Numbered from the stretch's first letter, positions 11,450-23,686 are shown. The stretch is DNA of 64,000 bases from Amia ocellicauda (GCF_036373705.1 NC_089863.1:2497944-2561943), one strand, 5' to 3'. The notes: generated by a model not told the origin, from the letters alone. Numbers and translations are program-made.

Positions 11450-11481
11450 ACCACCTGCATGTGTTTCCTTCTACAGCAAAC

Positions 11482-12111
11482 AAACAATGCAACACAGAAA
11501 GAAAAGAGTTGCACTGTCATTCCTTGAGTCTCAAAGCATGCTACGACGCTGTTCCTAGCGTAACCCAATGGCACACAACACCAACAAGTAAACAATGCAA
11601 CACAGAAAGAAAAGAGTTGCACTGTCGTTCCTTGAGTCTCAAAGCATGCTACGACGCTGTTCCTAGCGTTGCCCAACGGCACACAACACCAACAAGTAAA
11701 CAATGCAACACAGAAAGAAAAGAGTTGCACTGTCGTTCCTTGAGTCTCAAAGCATGCTACGACGCTGTTCCTAGCGTTGCCCAACGGCACACAACACCAA
11801 CAAGTAAACAATGCAACACAGAAAGAAAAGAGTTGCACTGTCGTTCCTTGAGTCTCAAAGCATGCTACGACGCTGTTCCTAGCGTTGCCCAACGGCACAC
11901 AACACCAACAAGTAAACAATGCAACACAGAAAGAAAAGAGTTGCACTGTCGTTCCTTGAGTCTCAAAGCATGCTACGACGCTGTTCCTAGCGTTGCCCTA
12001 CGGCACACAACACCAACAGGTAAACAATGCAACACAGAAAGAAAAGAGTTGCACTGTCGTTCCTTGAGTCTCAAAGCATGCTACGACGCTGTTCCTAGCG
12101 TTGCCCAACGG
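11482..12111. repeat. 108-bp subrepeat block, 6 copies (unit 7)
   Basis: Two copies more than usual. The unit is correspondingly 1955 bp. Confidence 0.95.
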
Positions 12112-12591
12112 TACAATATGTGGATGACATGGGCAAGGAGAAGGAGAAAGAAGCTACTGTGCGCTGGACAATGGATGACACGTAACGCAAGCAACAGTTT
12201 CTCCCAGAAACAGCGTGTGAGCGCATCCACTGTGAATAGTGAAGGAGAAGACGACATTGCAGCGACGCACATGGGTGCGTCATTTTCACTTCTCGGGATC
12301 AAGTCATAGACCGCCTGTTGCCAAAAATCACACTGTCAGGGCCAGGTGTGATACATAGAAGTTACACGCACTAACGCCGAGCTACAGCCTCTACTATGCT
12401 GAGTGTTGCTTCGAGGGTACAGGGACTAAAGAATGACATGTTGAAGTCAATTAATCAAAGACTAAATACATGTGCATTGATGTGTTTCTTGCAACATTGA
12501 TTGTCAGCTCCATGTCAGCACAGTCCTCAACTCGTGTTGTCCTTGTCGGCAGAACAGGTGTGAGTGTGTTCCTGGGTGGTAAAAGATCCCT

Positions 12592-12674
12592 TGGCAGAAG
12601 TGGGATTCCATCCCAAGCATCCAGTGAAGACTGCGAGCTGAAAGCAGCGCCTCAGACCACTCAGCCATCCTGAC
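12592..12674 (-). pseudogene. Degenerate tRNA-Leu(CAG), unit 8
   Basis: Identical to the copy at 318-400. Confidence 0.8.
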
Positions 12675-12753
12675 TTGTGCGGCTGTGTTTAAATGGAGTC
12701 AATCCCGACGTAATCGAAAACAGTGGATATCACAATGGATGTGGTTGTATTTG

Positions 12754-12826
12754 GCCGAAATAGCTCAGTTGGGAGAGCGTTAGACTGAAGATCTAAAGGT
12801 CCCTGGTTCAATCCCGGGTTTCGGCA
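12754..12826 (+). tRNA. tRNA-Phe(GAA), unit 8
   Basis: Identical to the copy at 480-552. Confidence 0.96.
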
Positions 12827-13114
12827 TTTCACGATGAGTATGTTCAGAAAGCACAAAGAGCCCATGTACTGCACACGTGTGCGTTTCTATTTTGCAGCTA
12901 GAGTGCACTGTGCTCCGATTCAAAGGTAATTGATTCAAAGCCCTTTTGCAAATACAACTCTAGGCGAAATCAACGACAGGCTCCTTGTTCACTTTACACT
13001 GCAGGCTGTGCAATGACTCCTGCAACGGGACAATTCCTGTAACTATTCACTTCATTGCACTGTTTCGTGCATTTTTTTTTTTTTTTTTTTCATGTTCAGA
13101 AACTACCTGACTGA

Positions 13115-13187
13115 GCCCCAGTGGCCTAATGGATAAGGCACTGGCCTCCTAAGCCAGGGATTGTGGGTTCGAGTCCCATCTGGGGTG
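13115..13187 (+). tRNA. tRNA-Arg(CCT), unit 8
   Basis: Consensus, as at 4305-4377. Confidence 0.95.
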
Positions 13188-13337
13188 ATGCCTGCCTTGT
13201 TTCTGCACACAATTGGTAATTCTCTGTGGGCTCTTGTCGTTTTTTTCCTTCTGCTCATATCCTATTCACGAATTGCATCTGGGAAACTTGGGAATTGAGC
13301 CGATTGAACCGGGAAACATAGACATTAAAAGATATCC

Positions 13338-13409
13338 TGGAGATGCCGAGGATTGATGTCGGGACCTCATACATGCAAAGCATGCGCTCTACCACCGAGC
13401 TACATCCCC
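13338..13409 (-). tRNA. tRNA-Ala(TGC), unit 8, weakened
   Basis: TGC anticodon. The conserved A14 of the D-loop is G, and the last T-stem pair is C:C. Function is doubtful. Confidence 0.8.
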
Positions 13410-13441
13410 ACCACCTGCATGTGTTTCCTTCAACAGCAAAC

Positions 13442-13855
13442 AAACAATGCAACACAGAAAGAAAAGAGTTGCACTGTCATTCCTTGAGTCTCAAAGCATG
13501 CTACGACGCTGTTCCTAGCGTAACCCAATGGCACACAACACCAACAAGTAAACAATGCAACACAGAAAGAAAAGAGTTGCACTGTCATTCCTTGAGTCTC
13601 AAAGCATGCTACGACGCTGTTCCTAGCGTAACCCAATGGCACACAACACCAACAAGTAAACAATGCAACACAGAAAGAAAAGAGTTGCACTGTCGTTCCT
13701 TGAGTCTCAAAGCATGCTACGACGCTGTTCCTAGCGTTGCCCAACGGCACACAACACCAACAAGTAAACAATGCAACACAGAACGAAAAGAGTTGCACTG
13801 TCGTTCCTTGAGTCTCAAAGCATGCTACGACGCTGTTCCTAGCGTTGCCCAACGG
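13442..13855. repeat. 108-bp subrepeat block, 4 copies (unit 8)
   Basis: The first two copies both end in the CCCAATGG variant, which is normally found only in the first copy, so copy 2 looks like a recent duplicate of copy 1. Confidence 0.95.
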
Positions 13856-14335
13856 TACAATATGTGGATGACATGGGCAAGGAGAAGGAGAAAGAAGCTA
13901 CAGTGCGCTGGACAATGGATGACACGTAACGCAAGCAACAGTTTCTCCCAGAAACAGCGTGAGAGCGCATCCACTGTGAATAGTGAAGGAGAAGACGACA
14001 TTGCAGCGACGCACATGGGTGCGTCATTTTCACTTCTCGGGATCAAGTCATAGACCGCCTGTTGCCAAAAATCACACTGTCAGGGCCAGGTGTGATACAT
14101 AGAAGTTACACGCACTAACGCCGAGCTACAGCCTCTACTATGCTGAGTGTTGCTTCGAGGGTACAGGGACTAAAGAATGACATGTTGAAGTCAATTAATC
14201 AAAGACTAAATACATGTGCATTGATGTGTTTCTTGCAACATTGATTGTCAGCTCCATGTCAGCACAGTCCTCAACTCGTGTTGTCCTTGTCGGCAGAACA
14301 GGTGTGAGTGTGTTCCTGGGTGGTAAAAGATCCCT

Positions 14336-14418
14336 TGGCAGAAGTGGGATTCCATCCCAAGCATCCAGTGAAGACTGCGAGCTGAAAGCAGCGCCTCAGA
14401 CCACTCAGCCATCCTGAC
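14336..14418 (-). pseudogene. Degenerate tRNA-Leu(CAG), unit 9
   Basis: Identical to the copy at 318-400. Confidence 0.8.
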
Positions 14419-14497
14419 TTGTGCGGCTGTGTTTAAATGGAGTCAATCCCGACGTAATCGAAAACAGTGGATATCACAATGGATGTGGTTGTATTTG

Positions 14498-14570
14498 GCC
14501 GAAATAGCTCAGTTGGGAGAGCGTTAGACTGAAGATCTAAAGGTCCCTGGTTCAATCCCGGGTTTCGGCA
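14498..14570 (+). tRNA. tRNA-Phe(GAA), unit 9
   Basis: Identical to the copy at 480-552. Confidence 0.96.
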
Positions 14571-14852
14571 TTTCACGAGGAGTATGTTCAGAAAGCACAA
14601 AGAGCCCATGTACTGCACACGTGTGCGTTTCTATTTTGCAGCTAGAGTGCACTGTGCTCCGATTCAAAGGTAATTGATTCAAAGCCCTTTTGCAAATACA
14701 ACTCTAGGCGAAATCAATGACAGGCTCCTTGTTCACTTTACACTGCAGGCTGTGCAATGACTCCTGCAACGGGACAATTCCTGTAACTATTCACTTCATT
14801 GCACTGTTTCGTGCTTTTTTTTTTTTTTCATGTTCAGAAACTACCTGACTGA

Positions 14853-14925
14853 GCCCCAGTGGCCTAATGGATAAGGCACTGGCCTCCTAAGCCAGGGATT
14901 GTGGGTTCGAGTCCCATCTGGGGTG
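14853..14925 (+). tRNA. tRNA-Arg(CCT), unit 9
   Basis: Consensus, as at 4305-4377. Confidence 0.95.
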
Positions 14926-15074
14926 ATGCCTGCCTTGTTTCTGAACACAATTGGTAATTCTCTGTGGGCTCTTGTCGTTTTTTCCTTCTGCTCATATCCT
15001 ATTCACGAATTGCATCTGGGAAAGTTGGGAACTGCGCCGATTGAACCGGGAAACATAGACATTAAAAGATATCC

Positions 15075-15146
15075 TGGAGATGCCGAGGATTGATCTCGGG
15101 ACCTCATACATGCGAAGCATGCGCTCTACCACTGAGCTACATCCCC
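15075..15146 (-). tRNA. tRNA-Ala(CGC), unit 9
   Basis: Same as the CGC copy at 2784-2855. Confidence 0.9.
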
Positions 15147-15178
15147 ACCACCAGCATGTGTTTCCTTCAACAGCAAAC

Positions 15179-15484
15179 AAACAATGCAACACAGAAAGAA
15201 AAGAGTTGCACTGTCATTCCTTGAGTCTCAAAGCATGCTACGACGCTGTTCCTAGCGTTGCCCAACGGCACACAACACCAACAAGTAAACAATGCAACAC
15301 AGAATGAAAAGAGTTGCACTGTCGTTCCTTGAGTCTCAAAGCATGCTACGACGCTGTTCCTAGCGTTGCCCAACGGCACACAACACCAACAAGTAAACAA
15401 TGCAACACAGAAAGAAAAGAGTTGCACTGTCGTTCCTTGAGTCTCAAAGCATGCTACGACGCTGTTCCTAGCGTTGCCCAACGG
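15179..15484. repeat. 108-bp subrepeat block, 3 copies (unit 9)
   Basis: Three copies. One substitution in copy 2 creates a stop in the plus frame, which supports a non-coding role. Confidence 0.95.
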
Positions 15485-15964
15485 TACAATATGTGGATGA
15501 CATGGGCAAGGAGAAGGAGAAAGAAGCTACAGTGCGCTGGACAATGGATGACACGTAACGCAAGCAACAGTTTCTCCCAGAAACAGCGTGTGAGAGCATC
15601 CGCTGTGAATAGTGAAGGAGAAGACGACATTGCAGCGACGCACATGGGTGCGTCATTTTCACTTCTCGGGATCAAGTCATAGACCGCCTGTTGCCAAAAA
15701 TCACACTGTCAGGGCCAGGTGTGATACATAGAAGTTACACGCACTAACGCCGAGCTACAACCTCTACTATGCTGAGTGTTGCTTCGAGGGTACAGGGACT
15801 AAAGAATGACATGTTGAAGTCAATTAATCAAAGACTAAATACATGTGCATTGATGTGTTTCTTGCAACATTGATTGTCAGCTCCATGTCAGCACAGTCCT
15901 CAACTCGTGTTGTCCTTGTCGGCAGAACAGGTGTGAGTGTGTTCCTGGGTGGTAAAAGATCCCT

Positions 15965-16047
15965 TGGCAGAAGTGGGATTCCATCCCAAGCATCCAGTGA
16001 AGACTGCGAGCTGAAAGCAGCGCCTCAGACCACTCAGCCATCCTGAC
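15965..16047 (-). pseudogene. Degenerate tRNA-Leu(CAG), unit 10
   Basis: Identical to the copy at 318-400. Confidence 0.8.
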
Positions 16048-16126
16048 TTGTGCGGCTGTGTTTAAATGGAGTCAATCCCGACGTAATCGAAAACAGTGGA
16101 TATCACAATGGATGTGGTTGTATTTG

Positions 16127-16199
16127 GCCGAAATAGCTCAGTTGGGAGAGCGTTAGACTGAAGATCTAAAGGTCCCTGGTTCAATCCCGGGTTTCGGCA
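16127..16199 (+). tRNA. tRNA-Phe(GAA), unit 10
   Basis: Identical to the copy at 480-552. Confidence 0.96.
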
Positions 16200-16486
16200 T
16201 TTCACGACGAGTATGTTCAGAAAGCACAAAGAGCCCATGTACTGCACACGTGTGCGTTTCTATTTTGCAGCTAGAGTGCACTGTGCTCCGATTCAAAGGT
16301 AATTGATTCAAAGCCCTTTTGCAAATACAACTCTAGGCGAAATCAACGACAGGCTCCTTGTTCACTTTACACTGCAGGCTGTGCAATGACTCCTGCAACG
16401 GGACAATTCCTGTAACTATTCACTTCATTGCACTGTTTCGTGCTTTTTTTTTTTTTTTTTTTCATGTTCAGAAACTACCTGACTGA

Positions 16487-16559
16487 GCCCCAGTGGCCTA
16501 ATGGATAAGGCACTGGCCTCCTAAGCCAGGGATTGTGGGTTAGAGTCCCATCTGGGGTG
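16487..16559 (+). tRNA. tRNA-Arg(CCT), unit 10, T-loop variant
   Basis: Carries the TTAGAGT T-loop (C56 to A) seen in units 2 and 6. Confidence 0.85.
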
Positions 16560-16709
16560 ATGCCTGCCTTGTTTCTGCACACAATTGGTAATTCTCTGTG
16601 GGCTCTTGTCGTTTTTTTCCTTCTGCTCATATCCTATTCACGAATTGCATCTGGGAAAGTTGGGAACTGCGCCGATTGAACCGGGAAACATAGACATTAA
16701 AAGATATCC

Positions 16710-16781
16710 TGGAGATGCCGAGGATTGATCTCGGGACCTCATACATGCGAAGCATGCGCTCTACCACTGAGCTACATCCCC
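16710..16781 (-). tRNA. tRNA-Ala(CGC), unit 10
   Basis: Same as the CGC copy at 2784-2855. Confidence 0.9.
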
Positions 16782-16813
16782 ACCACCAGCATGTGTTTCC
16801 TTCAACAGCAAAC

Positions 16814-17227
16814 AAACAATGCAACACAGAAAGAAAAGAGTTGCACTGTCATTCCTTGAGTCTCAAAGCATGCTACGACGCTGTTCCTAGCGTAACCCAA
16901 TGGCACACAACACCAACAAGTAAACAATGCAACACAGAACGAAAAGAGTTGCACTGTCGTTCCTTGAGTCTCAAAGCATGCTACGACGCTGTTCCTAGCG
17001 TTGCCCAACGGCACACAACACCAACAAGTAAACAATGCAACACAGAAAGAAAAGAGTTGCACTGTCGTTCCTTGAGTCTCAAAGCATGCTACGACGCTGT
17101 TCCTAGCGTTGCCCAACGGCACACAACACCAACAAGTAAACAATGCAACACAGAAAGAAAAGAGTTGCACTGTCGTTCCTTGAGTCTCAAAGCATGCTAC
17201 GACGCTGTTCCTAGCGTTGCCCAACGG
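16814..17227. repeat. 108-bp subrepeat block, 4 copies (unit 10)
   Basis: Same arrangement as at 1149-1562. Confidence 0.95.
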
Positions 17228-17707
17228 TACAATATGTGGATGACATGGGCAAGGAGAAGGAGAAAGAAGCTACAGTGCGCTGGACAATGGATGACACGTA
17301 ACGCAAGCAACAGTTTCTCCCAGAAACAGCGTGTGAGCGCATCCACTGTGAATAGTGAAGGAGAAGACGACATTGCAGCGACGCACATGGGTGCGTCATT
17401 TTCACTTCTCGGGATCAAGTCATAGACCGCCTGTTGCCAAAAATCACACTGTCAGGGCCAGGTGTGATACATAGAAGTTACACGCACTAACGCCGAGCTA
17501 CAGCCTCTACTATGCTGAGTGTTGCTTCGAGGGTACAGGGACTAAAGAATGACATGTTGAAGTCAATTAATCAAAGACTAAATACATGTGCATTGATGTG
17601 TTTCTTGCAACATTGATTGTCAGCTCCATGTCAGCACAGTCCTCAACTCGTGTTGTCCTTGTCGGCAGAACAGGTGTGAGTGTGTTCCTGGGTGGTAAAA
17701 GATCCAT

Positions 17708-17790
17708 TGGCAGAAGTGGGATTCCATCCCAAGCATCCAGTGAAGACTGCGAGCTGAAAGCAGCGCCTCAGACCACTCAGCCATCCTGAC
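17708..17790 (-). pseudogene. Degenerate tRNA-Leu(CAG), unit 11
   Basis: Identical to the copy at 318-400. One base differs just outside its 3' end. Confidence 0.8.
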
Positions 17791-17869
17791 TTGTGCGGCT
17801 GTGTTTAAATGGAGTCAATCCCGACGTAATCGAAAACAGTGGATATCACAATGGATGTGGTTTTATTTG

Positions 17870-17942
17870 GCCGAAATAGCTCAGTTGGGAGAGCGTTAGA
17901 CTGAAGATCTAAAGGTCCCTGGTTCAATCCCGGGTTTCGGCA
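17870..17942 (+). tRNA. tRNA-Phe(GAA), unit 11
   Basis: Identical to the copy at 480-552. One 5'-flank base differs. Confidence 0.96.
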
Positions 17943-18227
17943 TTTCACGAGGAGTATGTTCAGAAAGCACAAAGAGCCCATGTACTGCACACGTGTGCGT
18001 TTCTATTTTGCAGCTAGAGTGCACTGTGCTCCGATTCAAAGGTAATTGATTCAAAGCCCTTTTGCAAATACAACTCTAGGCGAAATCAACGACAGGCTCC
18101 TTGTTCACTTTACACTGCAGGCTGTGCAATGACTCCTGCAACGGGACAATTCCTGTAACTATTCACTTCATTGCACTGTTTCGTGCTTTTTTTTTTTTTT
18201 TTTCATGTTCAGAAACTACCTGACTGA

Positions 18228-18300
18228 GCCCCAGTGGCCTAATGGATAAGGCACTGGCCTCCTAAGCCAGGGATTGTGGGTTCGAGTCCCATCTGGGGTG
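18228..18300 (+). tRNA. tRNA-Arg(CCT), unit 11
   Basis: Consensus, as at 4305-4377. Confidence 0.95.
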
Positions 18301-18449
18301 ATGCCTGCCTTGTTTCTGAACACAATTGGTAATTCTCTGTGGGCTCTTGTCGTTTTTTCCTTCTGCTCATATCCTATTCACGAATTGCATCTGGGAAACT
18401 TGGGAACTGCGCCGATTGAACCGGGAAACATAGACATTAAAAGATATCC

Positions 18450-18521
18450 TGGAGATGCCGAGGATTGATCTCGGGACCTCATACATGCGAAGCATGCGCT
18501 CTACCACTGAGCTACATCCCC
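18450..18521 (-). tRNA. tRNA-Ala(CGC), unit 11
   Basis: Same as the CGC copy at 2784-2855. Confidence 0.9.
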
Positions 18522-18553
18522 ACCACCAGCATGTGTTTCCTTCAACAGCAAAC

Positions 18554-19075
18554 AAACAATGCAACACAGAAAGAAAAGAGTTGCACTGTCATTCCTTGAG
18601 TCTCAAAGCATGCTACGACGCTGTTCCTAGCGTAACCCAATGGCACACAACACCAACAAGTAAACAATGCAACACAGAAAGAAAAGAGTTGCACTGTCGT
18701 TCCTTGAGTCTCAAAGCATGCTACGACGCTGTTCCTAGCGTTGCCCAACGGCACACAACACCAACATGTAAACAATGCAACACAGAAAGAAAAGAGTTGC
18801 ACTGTCGTTCCTTGAGTCTCAAAGCATGCTACGACGCTGTTCCTAGCGTTGGCCAACGGCACACAACACCAACAAGTAAACAATGCAACACAGAAAGAAA
18901 AGAGTTGCACTGTCGATCCTTGAGTCTCAAAGCATGCTACGACGCTGTTCCTAGCGTTGCCCAACGGCACACAACACCAACATGTAAACAATGCAACACA
19001 GAAAGAAAAGAGTTGCACTGTCGTTCCTTGAGTCTCAAAGCATGCTACGACGCTGTTCCTAGCGTTGCCCAACGG
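18554..19075. repeat. 108-bp subrepeat block, 5 copies (unit 11)
   Basis: Five copies. Copies 2 and 4 share an ACATGTAAA variant at their 3' junctions, so they look like a recent two-copy duplication. Confidence 0.95.
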
Positions 19076-19555
19076 TACAATATGTGGATGACATGGGCAA
19101 GGAGAAGGAGAAAGAAGCTACAGTGCGCTGGACAATGGATGACACGTAACGCAAGCAACAGTTTCTCCCAGAAACAGCGTGAGAGCGCATCCACTGTGAA
19201 TAGTGAAGGAGAAGACGACATTGCAGCGACGCACATGGGTGCGTCATTTTCACTTCTCGGGATCAAGTCATAGACCGCCTGTTGCCAAAAATCACACTGT
19301 CAGGGCCAGGTGTGATACATAGAAGTTACACGCACTAACGCCGAGCTACAGCCTCTACTATGCTGAGTGTTGCTTCGAGGGTACAGGGACTAAAGAATGA
19401 CATGTTGAAGTCAATTAATCAAAGACTAAATACATGTGCATTGATGTGTTTCTTGCAACATTGATTGTCAGCTCCATGTCAGCACAGTCCTCAACTCGTG
19501 TTGTCCTTGTCGGCAGAACAGGTGTGAGTGTGTTCCTGGGTGGTAAAAGATCCCT

Positions 19556-19638
19556 TGGCAGAAGTGGGATTCCATCCCAAGCATCCAGTGAAGACTGCGA
19601 GCTGAAAGCAGCGCCTCAGACCACTCAGCCATCCTGAC
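19556..19638 (-). pseudogene. Degenerate tRNA-Leu(CAG), unit 12
   Basis: Identical to the copy at 318-400. Confidence 0.8.
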
Positions 19639-19717
19639 TTGTGCGGCTGTGTTTAAATGGAGTCAATCCCGACGTAATCGAAAACAGTGCATATCACAAT
19701 GGATGTGGTTGTATTTG

Positions 19718-19790
19718 GCCGAAATAGCTCAGTTGGGAGAGCGTTAGACTGAAGATCTAAAGGTCCCTGGTTCAATCCCGGGTTTCGGCA
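19718..19790 (+). tRNA. tRNA-Phe(GAA), unit 12
   Basis: Identical to the copy at 480-552. Flanking bases have begun to differ. Confidence 0.96.
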
Positions 19791-20085
19791 TTTCACAAGG
19801 AGTATGTTCAGAAAGCACAAAGAGCCCATGTACTGCACACGTGTGCGTTTCTATTTTGCAGCTAGAGTGCACTGTGCTCCGATTCAAAGGTAATTGATTC
19901 AAAGCCCTTTTGCAAATACAACTCTAGGCGAAATCAACGACAGGCTCCTTGTTCACTTTACACTGCAGGCTGTGCAATGACTCCTGCAACGGGACAATTC
20001 CTGTAACTATTCACTTCATTGTACTGTTTCGTGCTTTTTTTTTTTTTTTTTTTTTTTTTTCCATGTTCAGAAACTACCTGACTGA

Positions 20086-20158
20086 GCCCCAGTGGCCTAA
20101 TGGATAAGGCACTGGCCTCCTAAGCCAGGGATTGTGGGTTCGAGTCCCATCTGGGGTG
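20086..20158 (+). tRNA. tRNA-Arg(CCT), unit 12
   Basis: Consensus gene. The upstream T tract is expanded to about 26 nt. Confidence 0.95.
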
Positions 20159-20307
20159 ATGCCTGCCTTGTTTCTGAACACAATTGGTAATTCTCTGTGG
20201 GCTCTTGTCGTTTTTTCCTTCTGCTCATATCCTATTCACGAATTGCATCTGGGAAAGTTGGGAATTGAGCCGATTGAACCGGGAAACATAGACATTAAAA
20301 GATATCC

Positions 20308-20379
20308 TGGAGATGCCGAGGATTGATCTCAGGACCTCAAACATGCGAAGCATGCGCTCTACCACTGAGCTACATCCCC
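20308..20379 (-). tRNA. tRNA-Ala(CGC), unit 12, weakened
   Basis: CGC anticodon. One anticodon-stem pair is now T:T and one T-stem pair is T:G. Confidence 0.8.
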
Positions 20380-20411
20380 ACCACCAGCATGTGTTTCCTT
20401 CAACATCAAAC

Positions 20412-20717
20412 AAACAATGCAACACAGAAAGAAAAGAGTTGCACTGTCGTTCCTTGAGTCTCAAAGCATGCTACGACGCTGTTCCTAGCGTTGCCCAACG
20501 GCACACAACACCAACAAGTAAACAATGCAACACAGAAAGAAAAGAGTTGCACTGTCGTTCCTTGAGTCTCAAAGCATGCTACGACGCTGTTCCTAGCGTT
20601 GCCCAACGGCACACAACACCAACAAGTAAACAATGCAACACAGAAAGAAAAGAGTTGCACTGTCGTTCCTTGAGTCTCAAAGCATGCTACGACGCTGTTC
20701 CTAGCGTTGCCCAACAG
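20412..20717. repeat. 108-bp subrepeat block, 3 copies (unit 12)
   Basis: Three copies. The first lacks the CCCAATGG variant usual for copy 1. Confidence 0.95.
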
Positions 20718-21197
20718 TACAATATGTGGATGACATGGGCAAGGAGAAGGAGAAAGAAGCTACTGTGCGCTGGACAATGGATGACACGTAACGCAAGGAA
20801 CAGTTTCTCCCAGAAACAGCGTGTGAGCGCATCCACTGTGAATAGTGAAGGAGAAGACGACATTGCAGCGACGCACATGGGTGCTTCATTTTCACTTCTC
20901 GGGATCAAGTCATAGACCGCCTGTTGCCAAAAATCACACTGTCAGGGCCAGGTGTGATACATAGAAGTTACACGCACTAACGCCGAGCTACTGCCTCTAC
21001 TATGCTGAGTGTTGCTTCGAGGGTACAGGGACTAAAGAATGACATGTTGAAGTCAATTAATCAAAGACTAAATACATGTGCATTGATGTGTTTCTTGCAA
21101 CATTGATTGTCAGCTCCATGTCAGCACAGTCCTCAACTCGTGTTGTCCTTGTCGGCAGAACAGGTGTGAGTGTGTTCCTGGGTGGTAAAAGATCCCT

Positions 21198-21280
21198 TGG
21201 CAGAAGTGGGATTCCATCCCAAGCATCCAGTGAAGACTGCGAGCTGAAAGCAGCGCCTCAGACCACTCAGCCATCCTGAC
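21198..21280 (-). pseudogene. Degenerate tRNA-Leu(CAG), unit 13
   Basis: Identical to the copy at 318-400. Confidence 0.8.
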
Positions 21281-21359
21281 TTGTGCGGCTGTGTTTAAAT
21301 GGAGTCAATCCCGACGTAATCGAAAACAGTGGATATCACAATGGATGTGGTTGTATTTG

Positions 21360-21432
21360 GCCGAAATAGCTCAGTTGGGAGAGCGTTAGACTGAAGATCT
21401 AAAGGTCCCTGGTTCAATCCCGGGTTTCGGCA
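21360..21432 (+). tRNA. tRNA-Phe(GAA), unit 13
   Basis: Identical to the copy at 480-552. Confidence 0.96.
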
Positions 21433-21726
21433 TTTCACGAGGAATATGTTCAGAAAGCACAAAGAGCCGATGTACTGCACACGTGTGCGTTTCTATTTTG
21501 CAGCTAGAGTGCACTGTGCTCCGATTCAAAGGTAATTGATTCAAAGCCCTTTTGCAAATACAACTCTAGGCGAAATCAACGACAGGCTCCTTGTTCACTT
21601 TACACTGCAGGCTGTGCAATGACTCCTGCAACGGGACAATTCCTGTAACTATTCACTTCATTGTACTGTTTCGTGCTTTTTTTTTTTTTTTTTTTTTTTT
21701 TTCATGTTCAGAAACTACCTGACTGA

Positions 21727-21799
21727 GCCCCAGTGGCCTAATGGATAAGGCACTGGCCTCCTAACCCAGGGATTGTGGGTCCGAGTCCCATCTGGGGTG
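21727..21799 (+). tRNA. tRNA-Arg(CCT), unit 13, weakened
   Basis: CCT retained. One anticodon-stem G is C, breaking a pair, and the T-loop reads TCCGAGT. The upstream T tract is the longest of the array. Confidence 0.8.
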
Positions 21800-21949
21800 A
21801 TGCCTGCCTTGTTTCTGCACACAATTGGTAATTCTCTGTGGGCTCTTGTCGTTTTTTCCTTCTGCTCATATCCTATTCACGAATTGCATCTGGGGAAAGT
21901 TGGGAACTGCGCCGATTGAACCGGGAAACATAGACATTAAAAGATATCG

Positions 21950-22021
21950 TTGAGATGCCGAAGATTGATCTCGGGACCTCATACATGCGAAGCATGCGCT
22001 CTACCACTGAGCTACATCCCC
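21950..22021 (-). tRNA. tRNA-Ala(CGC), unit 13, weakened
   Basis: CGC anticodon. The terminal acceptor pair is G:A and one T-stem pair is G:T. Confidence 0.78.
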
Positions 22022-22053
22022 ACCACCAGCATGTGTTTCCTTCTACAGCAAAC

Positions 22054-22683
22054 AAACAATCCAACAGAGAAAGAAAAGAGTTGCACTGTCGTTCCTTGAG
22101 TCTCAAAGCATGCTACGACGCTGTTCCTAGCGTTGCCCAACGGCACACAACACCAACAAGTAAACAATGCAACACAGAAAGAAAAGACTTGCACTGTCGT
22201 TCCTTGAGTCTCAAAGCATGCTACGACGCTGTTCCTAGCGTTGCCCAACGGCACACAACACCAACAAGTAAACAATGCAACACAGAAAGAAAAGACTTGC
22301 ACTGTCGTTCCTTGAGTCTCAAAGCATGCTACGACGCTGTTCCTAGCGTTGCCCAATGGCATACAACACCAACAAGTAAACAATGCAACACAGAACGAAG
22401 AGAGTTGCACTGTCGTTCCTTGAGTCTGAAAGCATGCTACGACGCTGTTCCTAGCGTTCCCCAATGGCACACAACACCAACAAGTAAACAATGCAACACA
22501 GAACGAAAAGAGTTGCACTGTCGTTCCTTGAGTCTCAAAGCATGCTACGACGCTGTTCCTAGCGTTGCCCAACGACACACAACACCAACAAGTAAACAAT
22601 GCAACACAGAAAGAAAAGAGATGCACTGTCGTTCCTTGAGTCTCAAAGCATGCTACGACGCTGTTCCTAGCGTTGCCCAACGG
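22054..22683. repeat. 108-bp subrepeat block, 6 copies (unit 13)
   Basis: Six copies with more private substitutions than in units 1-11. Confidence 0.95.
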
Positions 22684-23163
22684 TACAATATGTGGATGAC
22701 ATGGGCAAGGAGAAGGAGAAAGAAGCTACTGTGCACTTTACAATGGATGACACGTAACGCAAGGAACAGTTTCTCCCAGAAACAGCGTGTGAGAGCATCC
22801 ACTGTGAATAGTGAAGGAGATGACGACATTGCAGCGACACACATGGGTGCGTCATTTTTACTTCTCGGGATCAAGTCATAGACCGCCTGGTGCAAACAAT
22901 CACACTGTCAGGGCCAGGTGTGATACATAGAAGTTACACGCACTAACGCCGAGCTACAGCCTCTACTATGCTGAGTGTTGCTTCGAGGGTACAGGGACTA
23001 AAGAATGACATGTTGAAGTCAATTAATCAAAGACTAAATACATGTGCATTGATGTGTTTCTTGCAACATTGATTGTCAGCTCCATGTCAGCACAGTCCTC
23101 AACTCGTGTTGTCCTTGTCGGCAGAACAGGTGTGAGTGTGTTCCTGGGTGGTAAAAGATCCCT

Positions 23164-23246
23164 TGGCAGAAGTGGGATTCCATCCCAAGCATCCAGTGAA
23201 GACTGCGAGCTGAAAGCAGCGCCTCAGACCACTCAGCCATCCTGAC
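23164..23246 (-). pseudogene. Degenerate tRNA-Leu(CAG), unit 14
   Basis: Identical to the copy at 318-400. Confidence 0.8.
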
Positions 23247-23325
23247 TTGTGCGGCTGTGTTTAAATGGAGTCAATCCCGACGTAATCGAAAACAGTGGAT
23301 ATCACAATGGATGTGGTTGTATTTG

Positions 23326-23398
23326 GCCGAAATAGCTCAGTTGGGAGACCGTTAGCTTGAAGATCTAAAGGTCCCTGGTTCAATCCCGGTTTTCGGCA
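23326..23398 (+). tRNA. tRNA-Phe(GAA), unit 14, variant
   Basis: GAA anticodon kept. Changes: the D-stem is GACC, the 5' anticodon stem ends TTAGC with loop TTGAAGA, and the 3' end reads CCCGGTTTTCGGCA. That 3' end is the exact complement of the primer-binding site at 25702-25719. Confidence 0.8.
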
Positions 23399-23686
23399 TT
23401 TTATGAGGAATATGTTCAGAAAGCACAAAGAGCCCATGTACTGCACACGTGTGCGTTTCTATTTTGCAGCTAGAGTGCACTGTGCTCCGATTCAAAGGTA
23501 ATTGATTCAAAGCCCTTTTGCAAATACAACTCTAGGCGAAATCAACGACAGGCTCCGTGTTCACTTTACACTGCAGGCTGTGCAATGACTCCTGCAACGG
23601 GACAATTCTTGTAACTATTCACTTCATTGTACTGTTTCGTGCTTTTTTTTTTTTTTTTTTTAATGTTCAAAAAACTACCTGACTGA

